A stretch of 64,000 nt of DNA from Halichoerus grypus (GCF_964656455.1 NC_135718.1:50993008-51057007), one strand, 5' to 3'. Counted from the stretch's first letter, positions 28,944 through 41,607 are shown. Numbers and translations are program-made. The notes: generated from the sequence alone by a model not told the origin.

Positions 28944-29120
28944 GGGGCACCTGAGTGGCTCAGTCGTTAAATGTCTGCCTTTGGCTCAGCCCCACATTGG
29001 GCTCCCTGCTTGGCAGGAAGCCTGCTTCTCCCTCTCTCACTCCCTCTGCTTGTGTTCCCTCTCTCGCTGTGTCTCTCTGTGTCAAATAAGTAAATAAAAT
29101 CTTAAACAAAAAAATAAAGC
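28944..29120 (+). mobile_element. Carnivore SINE inside old L1
   Basis: GGGGCACCTGAGTGGCTCAG head. The middle is missing the GATCCCAGGGTCC block. The 3' part reads CCTCTCTCGCTGTGTCTCTC, AAATAAGTAAATAAAATCTT. The target duplication TGCTTTGT lies at 28936-28943 and 29121-29128. Antisense to KAT6B. Confidence 0.93.
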
Positions 29121-29673
29121 TGCTTTGTATCAGACTGATAAAGTTCCTTCTAGTTTGCTGAGAGGCTTTTTTTTTTTTTTTTAAGATGAATGGATTTTTA
29201 GTTTTGTCAACTGCTTTTCCTGTAACTATTGAGATGATCAAATGTTGTCTTCATTTTAGAGTATTAAGCCAACCTTGCATTTCTGGATAAATCCCATTCT
29301 GGATGAACTTCATAATATATTATCCTTTTTATAGGTTTCTAGTTGATTTGCCAATATTTCTTGAAAGATTTTGGTGTTTATGTCATGAATAATACTGTTT
29401 TATAGTTTCCCTTTTTTGCGATGTCTCTGGTTAGTTTTGGTATCAAAGTAATGCTGATCTCATAAAATGAACTGGGATGTGTTTCCTCCTACTTTCTGAA
29501 AGAATTTATCTAACACCTGCATCGTTAAATGTTTGAGAGACTTCACCATTTACATTCACTGCCTACTCTTAACCACTGTAGATCTAAGGGCCCCAGAGAC
29601 ATAAATGATTTTATATGAACATGCTTTAAAAGTAAGAAAAAAGTACGTAAGTGCTAAAAAATCATAGCTTAAA

Positions 29674-29777
29674 GGGCACCTGGCTGGCTCAGTCGGTGGA
29701 GCATGTGACTCTGAATCTTGGGGTCATGAGATCGAGACCCACATCAGGAATGGAGTGTACTTTAAAAAAAAAAAAGA
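29674..29777 (+). mobile_element. Carnivore SINE, short type, with target duplication
   Basis: GGGCACCTGGCTGGCTCAGT head, short body ending GGAGTGTACTTTAAAAA. The target duplication CATAGCTTAAA / CATGGCTTAAA lies at 29663-29673 and 29778-29788. Confidence 0.93.
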
Positions 29778-29834
29778 CATGGCTTAAATCACTTCAATGA
29801 AAGGGTTATTTTGTTGTTTTTAAAATTACGTGGA

Positions 29835-30083
29835 GGGGTGTCTGAGTGGCTCAGTTGTTTGAGTGCCCGACTCTTGGTTTCAGGCTCAGATGATGATTTC
29901 AGGGTCATGGGATTGAGCCCCACATCCAGTTCCACACTCAGCATGGAGTCTGCTTAAGAGATTCTCTGCCTTTCCCTCCCCCTCTGCCCCTCCCCGACAC
30001 ATACTCACTTGCTCTCTAATAAATAAAATCTTAAGAATGAATGAATGAATGAATGAATGAATAAATAAATAAATAAATAAATA
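29835..30083 (+). mobile_element. Carnivore SINE with compound tail
   Basis: GGGGTGTCTGAGTGGCTCAG head; the middle has GACTCTTGGTTTCAGGCTCA and a CT/CCCC-rich region. The tail expands into (GAAT)n at about 30037-30060 and (AAAT)n to 30084. AAAATTACGT / AAAATTACAT on the two sides is the likely target duplication. Confidence 0.92.
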
Positions 30084-30089
30084 AAATTA

Positions 30090-30480
30090 CATATATACAT
30101 GGTTACCAAAAATAAAGTACAAAGATATACAGAATGGAAAAGAAGTCTCCCAGCTACGTCTAATCCCTGGACATTCAAATCCCTTTCCAAACTTTCATTG
30201 ACAGGCCTGGCACATGCAAACATATAGCATCTTAAAAAGAAAAACAAAAGTGAGTTACACTAAACTATTTTCATTCTAACAGACAGAGGTTAATACTACC
30301 CTTTTGCTTCTACAAAAATGTACATATGTGCATTTGCATGTGCAAATATACCTTTAGGATAAATTTCTAGACATGAGATTGCTGAGTCACAGAACATGGG
30401 CCCTTTTAACTGCCTGAGGTTGTGCCACTGCATATTCCTAACATTTTATCAATTTTTCCGATGTCAGTTTTAACTTAAAT
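30090..30480 (-). mobile_element. Old L1-like fragment (low confidence)
   Basis: GTACATATGTGCATTTGCAT, TAGGATAAATTTCTAGACAT and GAGATTGCTGAGTCACAGAA resemble the reverse complement of an old L1 3' region. Borders are uncertain. Confidence 0.45.
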
Positions 30481-31157
30481 TTGTTTTTCAAATCACTTGA
30501 TAGAAAGTGGATTCAAAGGTCATACTTTAAGGAAGAAATGAGAATACAAACAAAACTGTGCCTCCACAACTATTCATGGTTCATTAGTGTTCTTGTACAT
30601 CCTCACAACTTTTACATGGGAGGAAACAAACCACACAAAGGCAGAAGCACTAGCCAAACAACACAGAGAACAGTAAATGAAATGCTACTCTCCCATCCAA
30701 TGATCTTGCAAGATCACATAAAGGACATCATCTTGACACCAAAAAGTTAATTAAAGTAAGATTATAAGAGAACTGCTCTGTGTGTGTATGTGAGAAAAAA
30801 AGAAGGGGTGTATAATAATTATTGATACTGCGAGTTAAAGGAAACTCTCCAAAGCCAGCTTGACCGATACCGGCCCGTAAAATTTCTTCTTTTCCATATT
30901 CAGTGTCACAACAAAGAACAATCTGAAATCAGTAAGCACAGACCCATCTACAGAATTATAATATTAGTACTGTCAGGCATGGTTCTTCTTCTCTCCCTCC
31001 TCCTTCCCTCTTTCCAATTACCTGCCACATGTCTATTGTGAAGGCCTGGTTCATGTGGGACTGTTGGTTGTCCACTGTTGGTAGTGATCTCTAAATTATT
31101 CAGATGATTTTGAAGATAGTTTGGCGGGGGGTGGGGGGGTGACAGGAAATTATGTAG
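30481..31157. other. Intronic sequence, nothing recognised
   Basis: No family recognised. A GT/G-rich tract lies at about 31122-31141. Confidence 0.5.
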
Positions 31158-31310
31158 ATCAGTGCTTCTCAAACCTTAATATGCAAACAAAACATCTAGA
31201 GATCTTGTTAAAATGCAGATTCTGACTCAGCAGTTCTGGGATGGAGCCAGAGAGTGTACATTTCTTAACAAGCTCCCTGGTGATACGGATACTGCTGATC
31301 TTCAGGTAAT
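31158..31310 (+). mobile_element. MER5A-type hAT DNA transposon fossil
   Basis: AGTGCTTCTCAAACCTTAAT, CTTGTTAAAATGCAGATTCT, GACTCAGCAGTTCTGGGATG and AACAAGCTCCCTGGTGATAC follow the non-autonomous hAT-Charlie element MER5A for about 150 bases. The 3' terminal inverted repeat is missing. Confidence 0.85.
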
Positions 31311-31494
31311 AAGAATAAAGATACTTTTAAACGGTAACCCCCAAATTACTCATATTCAACGTTGGGATAGGATTCTCCATTTCAATATGAGGATTCACGG
31401 AAGAGCAAACCCTGGGGTGAATGCCCTGAAGGGGGAGCTATTTCAACAGTGGCAGCAGCGGCAACAGGGGTCAGTTGCAGCAGTACCAGCATCC

Positions 31495-31690
31495 AAAGGG
31501 CACTCACTAGGAACAGGTATTTGGGTAAGCACTTAATCAACCATTAAAATGTCAGAAGGTACATACTGTTATTTCCACATTACAGATGAGGAAAATGGAG
31601 TTAATTTTCCCAAGACCATTATGCTCCAGGACCACTGCAGAACCCTGTCTAGTTATCAAGTCCACCGTCACTGTGTAGTAATGGATGTCA
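31495..31690 (-). mobile_element. MIR SINE fossil
   Basis: TTTCCACATTACAGATGAGG, AAATGGAGTTAATTTTCCCA and AACCCTGTCTAGTTATCAAG fit the reverse complement of MIR. Confidence 0.65.
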
Positions 31691-32815
31691 TCATTTCTCA
31701 ACTTGACACATAGGAGGGGACAACTGTTTAAATGCCTTATTTTCTAGTTCCTGTAAAGTCCAGCTTAGATAAATAAATAGACCAATCATTGTAACTGATC
31801 ACTCTGGGTCAAGGTCAGGAAGAATTTTAAACCATGGGACACTACAGATAATCTACCCCTGAATAATCAAGACTGGCAGTGTGTTCAGAGGCCACAGACA
31901 TGATAATGTTGTTTTTAAATCTCTTGGCTCTATTTGTTAACTATAGTGTGACAGAGTGAAAAGAGCTTGCTTTTGAAGTTATCTGAAGATTAACTTTGGT
32001 TACAATATGAATTCCAGCATATTTGGCTTCGAATCTACATTTTACGCTTTTTAGAGATCAAGCTAAACAAGTTCTCAGTCAAAAAGCCCTGTAGAGTAAC
32101 CTGATCTGAACGGGGGCGCTTTAACTCAATGCCAAATAAAAAGCATGATCGCCTTATTCCACACAAATACCATTCTTGGATAGGCCAATTAATCATGAAT
32201 ATAACTTTTCAGACATTACATAATTTCACATAGACTTGCTTCTAGTGCCTGCCAAAGAAAACAGCAATTTGTATCACTAGGAATAAATCTACATTTGAAA
32301 AGAAATGAAAGTTACAAACATGAAATAGTGTAGCTCTGGTCACCTCTTTCATGCCATACTCCTTCAAAATTTCTCAAAATAATTTTACAAAACAGGCATT
32401 AATAAAACCTAAAATGATATAAGCTGTGAAGTTACATAAATAAAGTAAAATAAGGAAATTCAAGTAATTTTTATACCAACAAGAGTAGCAACCTCTCAGA
32501 TATGAGTAATGTCACTAAAAATATATATATATTTATTATGACTTTATTAGTCATATGCACACTTCATACTTCTGGATCCTCCAATATCACGCCAACAATA
32601 CCGGTACATTAAATCATTTACTGTTATTTTTAGAAGATTCTGTTTTCCTATCTAAAATTATTTCTGTTTTCTAAATAAATGTTTCACTGATACATTCCAT
32701 AGTAAATCAGGAATAAGGGATTAATTTAAAAGCAATCCACCAATATCTACAGTCAACATTTTAAAATATAAATAATATAAGCTGCTAAGTATTCTACTCA
32801 GAAAATACACTCATC
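31691..32815. other. Intronic sequence, nothing recognised
   Basis: 1.1 kb, AT-rich, with a short (TA)n at about 32519-32532. No repeat family recognised. Confidence 0.5.
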
Positions 32816-32816
32816 A

Positions 32817-32970
32817 GGGTGGCTCAGTCAGTTAAGTGTCTGACTCTTGATTTCGGCTCAGGGCTTGGAGCCTGCTTAAGATTCTCTCTCTCTCTCCCTC
32901 TCCCCCTCCCCCCCCCCCACTTGCACGTGCTCTCTGTCACTCTAAAGAAATAAAAATAATAAAAATTTGT
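32817..32970 (+). mobile_element. Carnivore SINE, 5'-trimmed and internally deleted
   Basis: It begins at GGGTGGCTCAGTCAGTTAAG, lacking the first bases of the head; the middle is cut from GGCTCAGGGC to GGAGCCTGCTTAAG. It has a CT/C-rich region with an 11-base C run (32908-32918) and an A-rich tail. Confidence 0.85.
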
Positions 32971-33650
32971 AAAGAGAGAGAGAAAGGAAGAAAGGAAATA
33001 TACCTATCAGCCCAGGATTACCTTCAGCATGTTTATAAAATTCCTTAACAGAATTATTTACAAGCAACAAAACTAGGAAAACAAAAGCAATTAATTATCT
33101 TCATGCCAAATACAAGCTGTACTGAAGATATATGCGGCTTTAAAGGGGCGTGCATAAAAAGATGCAGATTTACCTGAACAGTCCCTGCTCCAAGTCATTT
33201 TTAAAGAGGGTGTTGTCCTTCGCACTATCCTTTTTTTAAAAAACTAATTTCTCTTTTACTTACTTAAATTGGGTGACTAGTGTCTGCTTTTGAAACTGTC
33301 CTAAGGAAGATCTGTCACCCTTACCACTATCACTCAAAAGCATGCAAGTATCCATAAACACGTATGGGGCTCCAGCGCTCTTAGGCAAAGACCAAGCCAC
33401 AAATGCCAGATCTTTAGTAGATGTGCACAGTGCACAGTGCCTTCTAAACCCTTGCCTCAGCCAAGATTTTGTTAACTTTATGTTGTGTTTCACGTTTACA
33501 ACTCTGTATTTTTTCATTTCCTTAAAAAAAAGGGGGGGGGGGGAAGAAGTAGTTACATCACTATTCTGAAGGTTTTTCCAAACTATGTAACTAGGTATGT
33601 GGACGTGTAGATGTGTGTGAGCACGTGTGTGTAAAATATGGCGGTGTGCC
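32971..33650. other. Intronic sequence with a G run
   Basis: No repeat family recognised. An A8-G12 run lies at about 33524-33543. Confidence 0.5.
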
Positions 33651-33654
33651 TTTC

Positions 33655-33865
33655 ATTAACAGCTGGTATTTATTGCCTACTTGTTTTGCGGCAGGTACTG
33701 CGCGAAGCGCTTAAATTATTTCAACAATCTCAGGTAGGTGTTATGATTTTCTCAATCTTATTAAGGAGGAAACTGACACAGAAAGCTCAAATAATGGGCC
33801 CAAAGGAGCACAGCTGCAAGCGGCAGAGCTCAGATTCCAAGTCAGGCAGTTGACCTTAAAACCTG
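33655..33865 (-). mobile_element. MIR SINE fossil
   Basis: GGTATTTATTGCCTACTTG, CAACAATCTCAGGTAGGTGT, AAGGAGGAAACTGACACAGA and AGAGCTCAGATTCCAAGTCA follow the reverse complement of MIR. Confidence 0.78.
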
Positions 33866-33899
33866 CTTTGTTCACCCCCCCGTGTGAGTCTCTAAATTA

Positions 33900-34490
33900 G
33901 GAACAGTAACCAGAACAGGGATGGGATATACTGTTATTACACATAAGTCAAGGACAAGGGTCATTTTGGAAGTGGGAAGCGGAGGTGAGTTTATAATGGG
34001 GGTGGATATTAGAGGAAGAAGCTATGGGAGGTCTATTATTGTGAGAGAAGAAGAGAAGACCATCAGCAATTCTCTGCTTAATTCAAACTGACTTTTACAG
34101 AAGATGGGATTTCAGGAGTTATTTAGAACAGAAGAAAAAAGAACAAGAGAGTAAGAAAATGACAGTGCTTGGGAGATGGCTCAAAAGACTAATGGAATGA
34201 GTTCACAAGCAAGGTGGGAGAGGGAGAGAGAATGAAAAAGCTGGGGACCTAAGTAGCAGATGAGAGTAATGAGATAATCCAGAGCCTGCTGGTGACTGGC
34301 TTTGATGCATGGGGCGAACAGCTAGAGTAGATGCAAAAGGAAATGAGAAACCACTGTAAAGATTTAAGGAAGGGGTAGGCATGGTCAGGAAGTCCTCACA
34401 GCGGGAGTAACCGCCCATTCTAGGAACTTGGAAGAGAAGGCAAGGAGAGGAGATGGACAGGTCTAGAAGCTACTGAATTTAGTGGATTCC
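33900..34490 (-). mobile_element. L2-like fossil (low confidence)
   Basis: Purine-rich plus-strand text (AGATGAGAGTAATGAGATAA, CAGAGCCTGCTGGTGACTGG, AAACCACTGTAAAGATTTAA) resembles the reverse complement of L2. It is strongly diverged. Confidence 0.35.
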
Positions 34491-36130
34491 ATGATGATTT
34501 CATAAAGCCTGCTGTTATTCTGGACAAGTCTGTATGTTGAGGGGGAAAAAAGCCAGAAATTGCTCTAAATTCAATAAAATCTTCAGAAAATATTGCCAAG
34601 GTAGAAAACTTCCTAATGCCTTTGCCAGTACAGCTAATTGCTTAGCAGTTACTGGCCATGAGCATAAGAAAAATTGTAGACATTTTAAAAGTCTTAACAC
34701 CATGAGGAACTATGTCTCAAAGCCCTTGAAAATTTTTAGTGGTATTTGGGCTTGCTCTGAGCAAAGTTCTCTACCCATGTCACCAGAATAAAGATGATCA
34801 TTTTCCAAAGAAAATTGTTGTCTATTCCATTAAGTCAGTTACCCTCAGCTAAGATGTACATTATGAATAATTTATACTCACCTGGAATGGTTAACATATG
34901 AGCATACTGTTCCAAAGATACAGCCAGTTTTCTTAACAGTCCAGATCACAGAATTCCTACCAGTCCTTCTCATTTCATTAAAGGGATAAAATATAAACAC
35001 TTAACGGGGGGGGGGGGGGGGGGAATAACTTTAGTAGCTTATTGATTTAGCTTTAGGAGTATTTCACAACTGAGTCCTTTTTAACAGCATACAACCAGGG
35101 GCATATCTAATCAATACTGAACATCTACCTTGCAGTTGGGGCTCATGAATTAATCAGCATCTACTCAAACCCAAAGCATCAGGCAAAAATCAACAGTGAC
35201 CTAAATCTTTTTGACAATGTAGAATCCCCCAAACGATGTTATTGTTTACAATAATGACAACAAACTCGAACCCCAACCACATGCAACAAAACTAGTACCT
35301 CTACTTAAGAGTTATTTATTTTTAGGTTACCTCTTTTTTTCCAAGGAACTAAGAGCGGGAATTAAGGTTGCCACTTGCAACACCCCCTACATTGCCGTAT
35401 TAGCCACATCATGTAACACTACAAACCAAAAGCTGAGAGAGGGCCAGGGATAACCCCAAGGCCACGTGGCAAAATAAGGGGGTGCAGGGAATCTGGATCT
35501 CTCCACTAGACTCAATGGTCTATTGTTAGGCCAAGTAACCTATTTCCTGATCAGCATGTGAGACAATAGAGGAGAAAGTGGTGTGTAAGCAGAAAGTCTT
35601 TCCTCATGAGCTGCAAATTATATAAAGAAGGTTTTATTTCTAATTATGGTCATATAATTACAGACACTTTAAGGAGAAGAGCCTGTTTGTTCTCCCTGGT
35701 GTGAGCAACTCACTGATTTAGGCTCTCTTGAAGCCAGCAGCCAAGTGGCGGTGGCACAGATCCAGGAGTTCCTAGAGGAGAACAGATGGACAGCTATCCT
35801 AAAAAAAGAGCTCCCTGATGTCGCCCAGCAATGAGATGTGAGAGCTTGATAAATATACCATCCTCATTCAGGTGTTATACGTATAAATGAAAGGGTTCAC
35901 AGCGTAAGCAGCTATTTTTCTCATTGGGTAGCAGACAATACCAAGCGTGGTCCCCTAGTCTCTCTCATTTTCTAATGAGGTCTTCCCATGGCTTCCTATT
36001 TGGCAAAAATTTACTTCCACTAAGGATTATTTTTTAGTTTCTCATTAAGTTTGGTTAAAAGAAAATGTATATATTACCTAAGTTTTAGAACTTACAGAAA
36101 GTTTCTGAAAGCTTATTGGCCCACACTGTA
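34491..36130. other. Intronic sequence with an 18-base G run
   Basis: No repeat family recognised over 1.6 kb. A run of 18 G lies at 35006-35023. Overlapping open frames near 34515-34791 on both strands resemble no known protein. Confidence 0.55.
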
Positions 36131-36134
36131 CTAA

Positions 36135-36372
36135 AGGAATTAAGGGCATAGAATCTGAAATCAGACTCACTGGGTTTGATTCCTAGCTTTACCATTTTCT
36201 AGTGTGACCTCAGCCAAGTATTTGACTCTTCCTTTAGTTTCTATATCCGTAAAATGGGAATAACAACAGTTGTGCGAATTACATGAGTTCACATTTATAA
36301 AGTGCTTGAGACAGTGTACAGCATGTGGTAATTGGATCAAAAGATGTTAGCAGCTATGAGCTGTTATTGTAT
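36135..36372 (+). mobile_element. MIR SINE fossil, nearly full length
   Basis: GAATCTGAAATCAGACTCAC, GGGTTTGATTCCTAGCTTTA, TATATCCGTAAAATGGGAAT and GTGCTTGAGACAGTGTACAG follow MIR from its tRNA-related part into the 3' part. The B-box-like GGTTTGATTCC is recognisable. Antisense to KAT6B. Confidence 0.88.
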
Positions 36373-36649
36373 TTGATGTAGATTTTTTGTCCAACTTTTT
36401 TTCAGTACCTGCTACTTACTTCAAATGATACAAGAGCACAGACTCTCTATCCACTATGCCACACACAATTCAAAGAATGAGACCATATAACCCATGCCTT
36501 GAAGGGCTTACACATTACGTGGGGAAAGATCATACATATATAATTCAGGAACATACTTTCAGACAACAAAATCCCACAAACACACGTTTCTTGTCACATT
36601 CTAAAAGGCCAGTTCCTCAACCACGTTTTCCCCCCTCTACCCCTTTTAA

Positions 36650-36735
36650 AAGAAAGGTATGGTGAATAGTTTTGACAATTAATCATCTCAAAAATTGTTA
36701 TATATGTCAACTGTATCTCAATAAAAGTAGAAGGG
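36650..36735 (+). mobile_element. Old L1 3' terminus
   Basis: TTGTTATATATGTCAACTGT, then ATCTCAATAAAAGTAGAAGG matches the last bases of an L1 3' UTR. Confidence 0.5.
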
Positions 36736-37687
36736 AAAGTTGTCCTATTATCTAAGTTCATATGGCTAAAGAAATATTCGCACACTTACTATATACAGGA
36801 CATCATACCTGATACTAAAATTCAGGTTTTTGAAGTTTTGTTTCATTAAAGTTGTACAGATAGAACATAAATTATCAACAGAAGTATAAAAGTTGAGTCA
36901 AGTCAATCCATAGGGCTTCTTTAAAGAGGTGAATCTTGATGCAAATTTTTAAATGGACGGTGGGAGAGATTTTGGTGAGAAACAAACAGCAGAGTAAGGA
37001 CATGGATAGAAAAGGGAGGGGTGGTGGCCACTGCGATTAAAATATATGCACCTGAGCAAGGATTCAGGCAGGGACTGGAGAAAAAGGGGGTCCTTGAGAC
37101 AGAGAGCCAAATTGGCAAGAGCCTCAAGTTAAAAAACAAACAAACAAAAAGCCTATGCTAACTGACCACCAGGTGACAGCCTCGGCAGTAGAGAGCTCAT
37201 TTCCCCACAAAATGCTCACCACTAGTGGCTAATAAGCTATTGTGTAGGACACCTGTGCACTTCTGCTTCTACCTGTTGAGTTCTGTGCTTAATCATGTTT
37301 GTTTTCAAATCTGTTTATGTCAGTTATGCCTGTTACTATAATTAAATACCTTAGGCAAACACTGTTCTCCAACATCCAATAACCTATGTGTACAACAACA
37401 GTTGTAGTCTCTGCGGACACTTAGTTGAATGTTTTTAGATCAGTTTGACTAACAGTGAAAAAAATTATTACAAGATTTGGAGAAAATTACAATCTAGAAG
37501 AATTCTGCCCTCAGACGGCTTCACAAGTGCCTCTAAGGAAACTGAGACTGAAAATTCTTGAGAAGAAAGATGGGACACACCAGCTCATGCTCAAAAAAAA
37601 AAAAAAAAAGCCTGGAGCCTCCATTATATAACTGGCAAATATATTATATACATCTTATAAGTTAAAATATTAATTAAATGTTTTATA
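36736..37687. other. Intronic sequence, mostly unrecognised
   Basis: 36930-37130 has purine-rich text that could be reversed L2. An A17 run lies at about 37593-37609. Nothing else recognised. Confidence 0.45.
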
Positions 37688-37880
37688 GGGGCGCCTGGGT
37701 GGCTCAGTCAGTTAAGCATTCAACTCGATCTCAGCATCATGAGTACAAGCCGCATGTTGGGCTCCACACTGGACATGGAGCCTATATATATATATACACA
37801 TACATATAAACCTACACTTATATATACATATATATAAATGTATGTTTGTGTCATTTTTAATAAATGTTTATATATATATA
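37688..37880 (+). mobile_element. Carnivore SINE, short, with TA-rich tail
   Basis: GGGGCGCCTGGGTGGCTCAG head is near-consensus to about 37740; the body is short and ends GGACATGGAGCC. It continues as a (TA)n/(TACA)n tract at about 37782-37880 that may have grown from the tail. Confidence 0.85.
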
Positions 37881-37959
37881 ATTTTTAATTCCTTTCAACA
37901 TAACTTTTTTGACTAGCCAACCAATTCTTATCACATCAAATAAAAAAGCTTATATAATA

Positions 37960-38148
37960 GGGGCGTCTGGGTGGCTCAGTCATTAAGCATCTGCCTTCGG
38001 CTCAGGTCATGATCCTGGGATCGAGCCCCAAATCGGGCTCCCTGCTCGGCAGGAAGCCTGCTTCTCCCTCTCCCACTCCCCTGCTTGTGTTCCCTCTCTC
38101 GCTGTGTCTCTCTCTGTCAAAAAAATAAATAAAATCTTAAAAAAAAAA
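37960..38148 (+). mobile_element. Carnivore SINE
   Basis: GGGGCGTCTGGGTGGCTCAG head, CCTCTCTCGCTGTGTCTCTC 3' body and A-rich tail. The flanks GCTTATATAAT (37949-37959) and GCTTCTATAAT look like the target duplication with one difference. Confidence 0.95.
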
Positions 38149-38628
38149 TGCTTCTATAATGAAATCAAGTGGACCATACTATCATTCTTGGAAAAAAAAA
38201 TTACCAAAAACTTCACCTGTATACAAGTGGGGGAAATCCTAGTCAAATACATAAATTTTTGTATCTATCCTCACTGTCTTGTCTCCTTTCAGCTAAGTCT
38301 ACATGAGTCAAAATAACAGGTAAATTTACACAAACACTGTTAAATACTTTGCCCACAAAACTTCCATCTAATACTGAACTTAAATAGATATTTGTATTGT
38401 GTAGACCCATCCTTAATATGTTTTCACTTTATCTAATGCAAAATATTTTGTATGTAAGACAAAGAAGTCTAAATAGATATTAAGTATTTTCACAGTATCA
38501 TAAAATAATCAAGAAGGGATAAATACTGCAAGGATATTCAGTCTGTGAAAAGCAATCATTTTTCAAATAATATAATTTGTTACTGATGGACTTTTAAGAC
38601 CTAAGTAACATTACCATAAAGAATGGCA

Positions 38629-38822
38629 GGGCGCCTGGGTGGCTCAGTTGGTTGAGCAACTGCCTTCGGCTCAGGTCGTGATCCTGGAGTCCCTGGATCG
38701 AGTCCCACATCAGGCTCCCTGCTCGGCAGGGAGTCTGCTTCTCCCTCTGACCCTCCCCCCTCTCATGTGCTGTCTCTCTCATTCTCTCTCTCTCAAATAA
38801 ATAAAATCTTTAAAAAAAAAAA
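38629..38822 (+). mobile_element. Carnivore SINE with target duplication
   Basis: GGGCGCCTGGGTGGCTCAGT head; body with CCTGGAGTCCCTGGATCGAG and CCTCTGACCCTCCCCCCTCT (same subtype as 45550-45751). The perfect 11-base duplication AAAGAATGGCA lies at 38618-38628 and 38823-38833. Confidence 0.97.
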
Positions 38823-38833
38823 AAAGAATGGCA

Positions 38834-41605
38834 AAACCACCTACTTGTGCTCACTCTTTTCCTTGAGTGGGTTAAAACAGATAAGAACGAGACCTAGGAT
38901 GTATTAATAAGAATTATTTTATTTACTATGAATTATTTTGGGTACACACTTACTTCTTATATATCTGAAGCTAGCAGCCTAGGAAGAGCCACATATATTT
39001 TCCCATTAATTACCCAGAGCAGGTTATTAATCACAATTGAAACAAATTGTTCAACTGATGGTTCCTTGGCTTTTTTGACATGACCATTTCACAGATAATT
39101 AGACTATAAAACCACTAAATAGGGACTGTGTCTTGGACTATGTCCTATACATGATGATGAATACACTGGTGGCACTCAGTCAATGTATGACTAATGATAA
39201 CACTGCCATTCGTTTATTTTTCAAATACTTTATGTTCACTGAAAAATATTTATCACAGGATTTCACTGTATGCAAGAGCATCTGCAACAGGGTAGAAACG
39301 GAATGTTTTCAAAACAGAGAGCCTGGAAACATTAGCCAGAACTCAGGCGGCCAGTATTTGGGGATTTTTTTGGCTGGCACATAAAATAGATCAGACATTC
39401 CAGTTAGGAAACTAAATTCCCCAGCAATAGGTAGAAGAAACCAATTTCATTCAAGATAAATGATTACTTTCAAATTCCATTAAGAGGGAAGACTCTCTGG
39501 TAGAAAGAGGCATAAAATCGTGAAAGACATATATCAGATGTATGATGAGGCCCAAATCACTACCACCTCGTATTATGTAGCACTTCCCATCACAGCCCCA
39601 AAGGCTTTGCAAATTATTTAATTATAAATCACTACACAAATCCCGACAAGGGTGAGGACACACCCTGGACAAAAACAGTACGAACACTTCTAAGTGCTAC
39701 CACACAACAAAAGAGAAAAACATTCAGCAAGGGAAAACCAAGGTTCTTGGCTTAATGCTCACCTCACCATCTTGTACTTATCAAAGTCATCTTAAGAGGC
39801 ATTATTCTAGGGTTACTCTACTGTTGTCTAAAATCTAAAAAATGTACATGCATTGGCCCAAGGTCAGTGCTCAGTAAATACTTGCTGACTTGATATCTTA
39901 ATTTTTCAAGAAAAGGGCTATGAAATCTTTTGGAGTTTTAACAAACTATGTATGAAAACTAAAGATGTCTTTCTCCAAAAAAGGTTAAGTTCATATGTCA
40001 AGTGACATAAATGAGCTAAGAATTTTAAGGTACAGAATAAAATCCAGGCTCTCCACAGTGATTAAAGAGGTAATCCAAGTTTTTCTTACTGAGAGGAGAA
40101 TAGAAAATATTACAAATATTTATTTCTCCGGTAGTAGTGGATTTTACTAAATAATATTTACTTTTCATCTTCCTTCCTTCCTGCACGCATAGTACTTAAA
40201 ACTGAAATCATGCACTATTACACTTGATTCCCAAACTATCTAGCATTCTCTGTTTCACATGCATTAAATCTTACCCACTCAATCACACCACTAGTTTCTT
40301 GAGAGGGGGTCTTACACTTTTTACATCGTCTTTGGGGCCTAATGCACCATCAGGATATAACAGACTTTGAAAACATTACTTATCTATCAGGCAAGTGATA
40401 ATTTAACCAGGCAAAGAGAAAGCAAACTCTTGCATCTGGCACAAGCAAGGGATACTTGCTTGATTCAAATATCCTGGCTCATAGGGTAGGATTAACAATT
40501 TCACACATTTTGAGCAGAGTAAAGAATATGGTATTACAGCTATACAAAACACAATTTATTTTCCTCAAGTTTTGCAATGTACACCCTTGCATTATTACCC
40601 TTGATGAAACAGAGGACTGCCAGTTAAAAGAAATTTCCAAATAATCAAATGCCAGGTAGTCCATTTCTTTTTCCTGGAGCCCTCTTTGGGGGTGAGTTCA
40701 GATGTCTGACTCATGATCTGGGTTAGCTGGCATAATAAGCCTGTGGAGCTCTACAGTTTAAGCTCGAAGGGTCTCTCTACCTACAAGCATTGGAAAGCAG
40801 TATGAGACCACTGGATCTGCATGCTTCCTAGGCCGGAGAGCACAGGGTCCGAGGGCAAAGATCACTGTGGAAACTGCCACACAGTCTCCAGATGCACTGA
40901 AGTGGTACTGGATGCTTGCAAACAGCCAAGGAGGGTTAAGAAACATGGCATCCACTCCAAGCCCACATGAGAAAGACACCTGAGGAAGGGTGAGGGGTGA
41001 GGGGCTGTGGAGATGAGTGGCTGAGAGAACCCAGAGCTCCCTGAGGCTTCCTCAGCCCCTCAACGCCCCGTGAATAATCTAGCCCATCATTACTTCCTGA
41101 TACTCTGAATCAGAAAGGATTTTAAATTATCTGTTTTTTAAAAAAGAGATTTTCAATTTCCTCAACAAGTCTGTCAGAGCCAAAAAAATGTTTCTTACAG
41201 CAGGCTCTAGTCAGCCAAGAAGAGGTGCCTCCTGCTGAGCCGCTGGCTCCCCAGTTGAGATTTCCTGAATCATTCAGCCTTTCCTGAGAGGTTTCTTTAT
41301 ATTCACAGAAACAGTGAGGTCTCACTCCACAGGGATCTGCTCTAAGCAGTCCCTTGCCAGTTGACAGATAGGACTCCTAATTCATTAGAAGTCTGTACTA
41401 TTGGGGTGGGGGTTTGAAGTGATGTACAGAAGCCTGAAAGGGGCCTTGTCACAAGCACCTATGCTGGGCCAACACACTAAATGGTAGAGAACTGTTTATT
41501 ACAGCAACATCTAGGTCAAACCTAGAACACTGGTGTCCTTAGTAAGATTCTGAATTATGTTTCTGGACTGTGCACTCTAAGGAACAACAGCAGTGTAGTA
41601 ATAAT
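38834..41605. other. Intronic sequence, nothing firmly recognised
   Basis: 2.8 kb without a young repeat. Short MIR/L2-like text occurs near 39570-39650 and 39868-39890. Frames near 39133-39384 and 40456-40979 resemble no known protein. Confidence 0.5.
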
Positions 41606-41607
41606 TA

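Larger units (their letters stand above)
27620..29530 (-). mobile_element. Old L1: ORF2 and 3' UTR, interrupted
   Basis: Plus-strand text is the reverse complement of an old L1: GGTATAATTTATATATAATA (3' UTR), TGATCCATTTTTTAGTTAAT, TATATCCAGTTATTCCAGCA, ATTGGGATTGTGTTGACTAT, CCTTGCATTTCTGGATAAAT. It is split by a younger L1 tail (27781-27926) and a SINE (28944-29120). No coding capacity remains. Confidence 0.85.
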
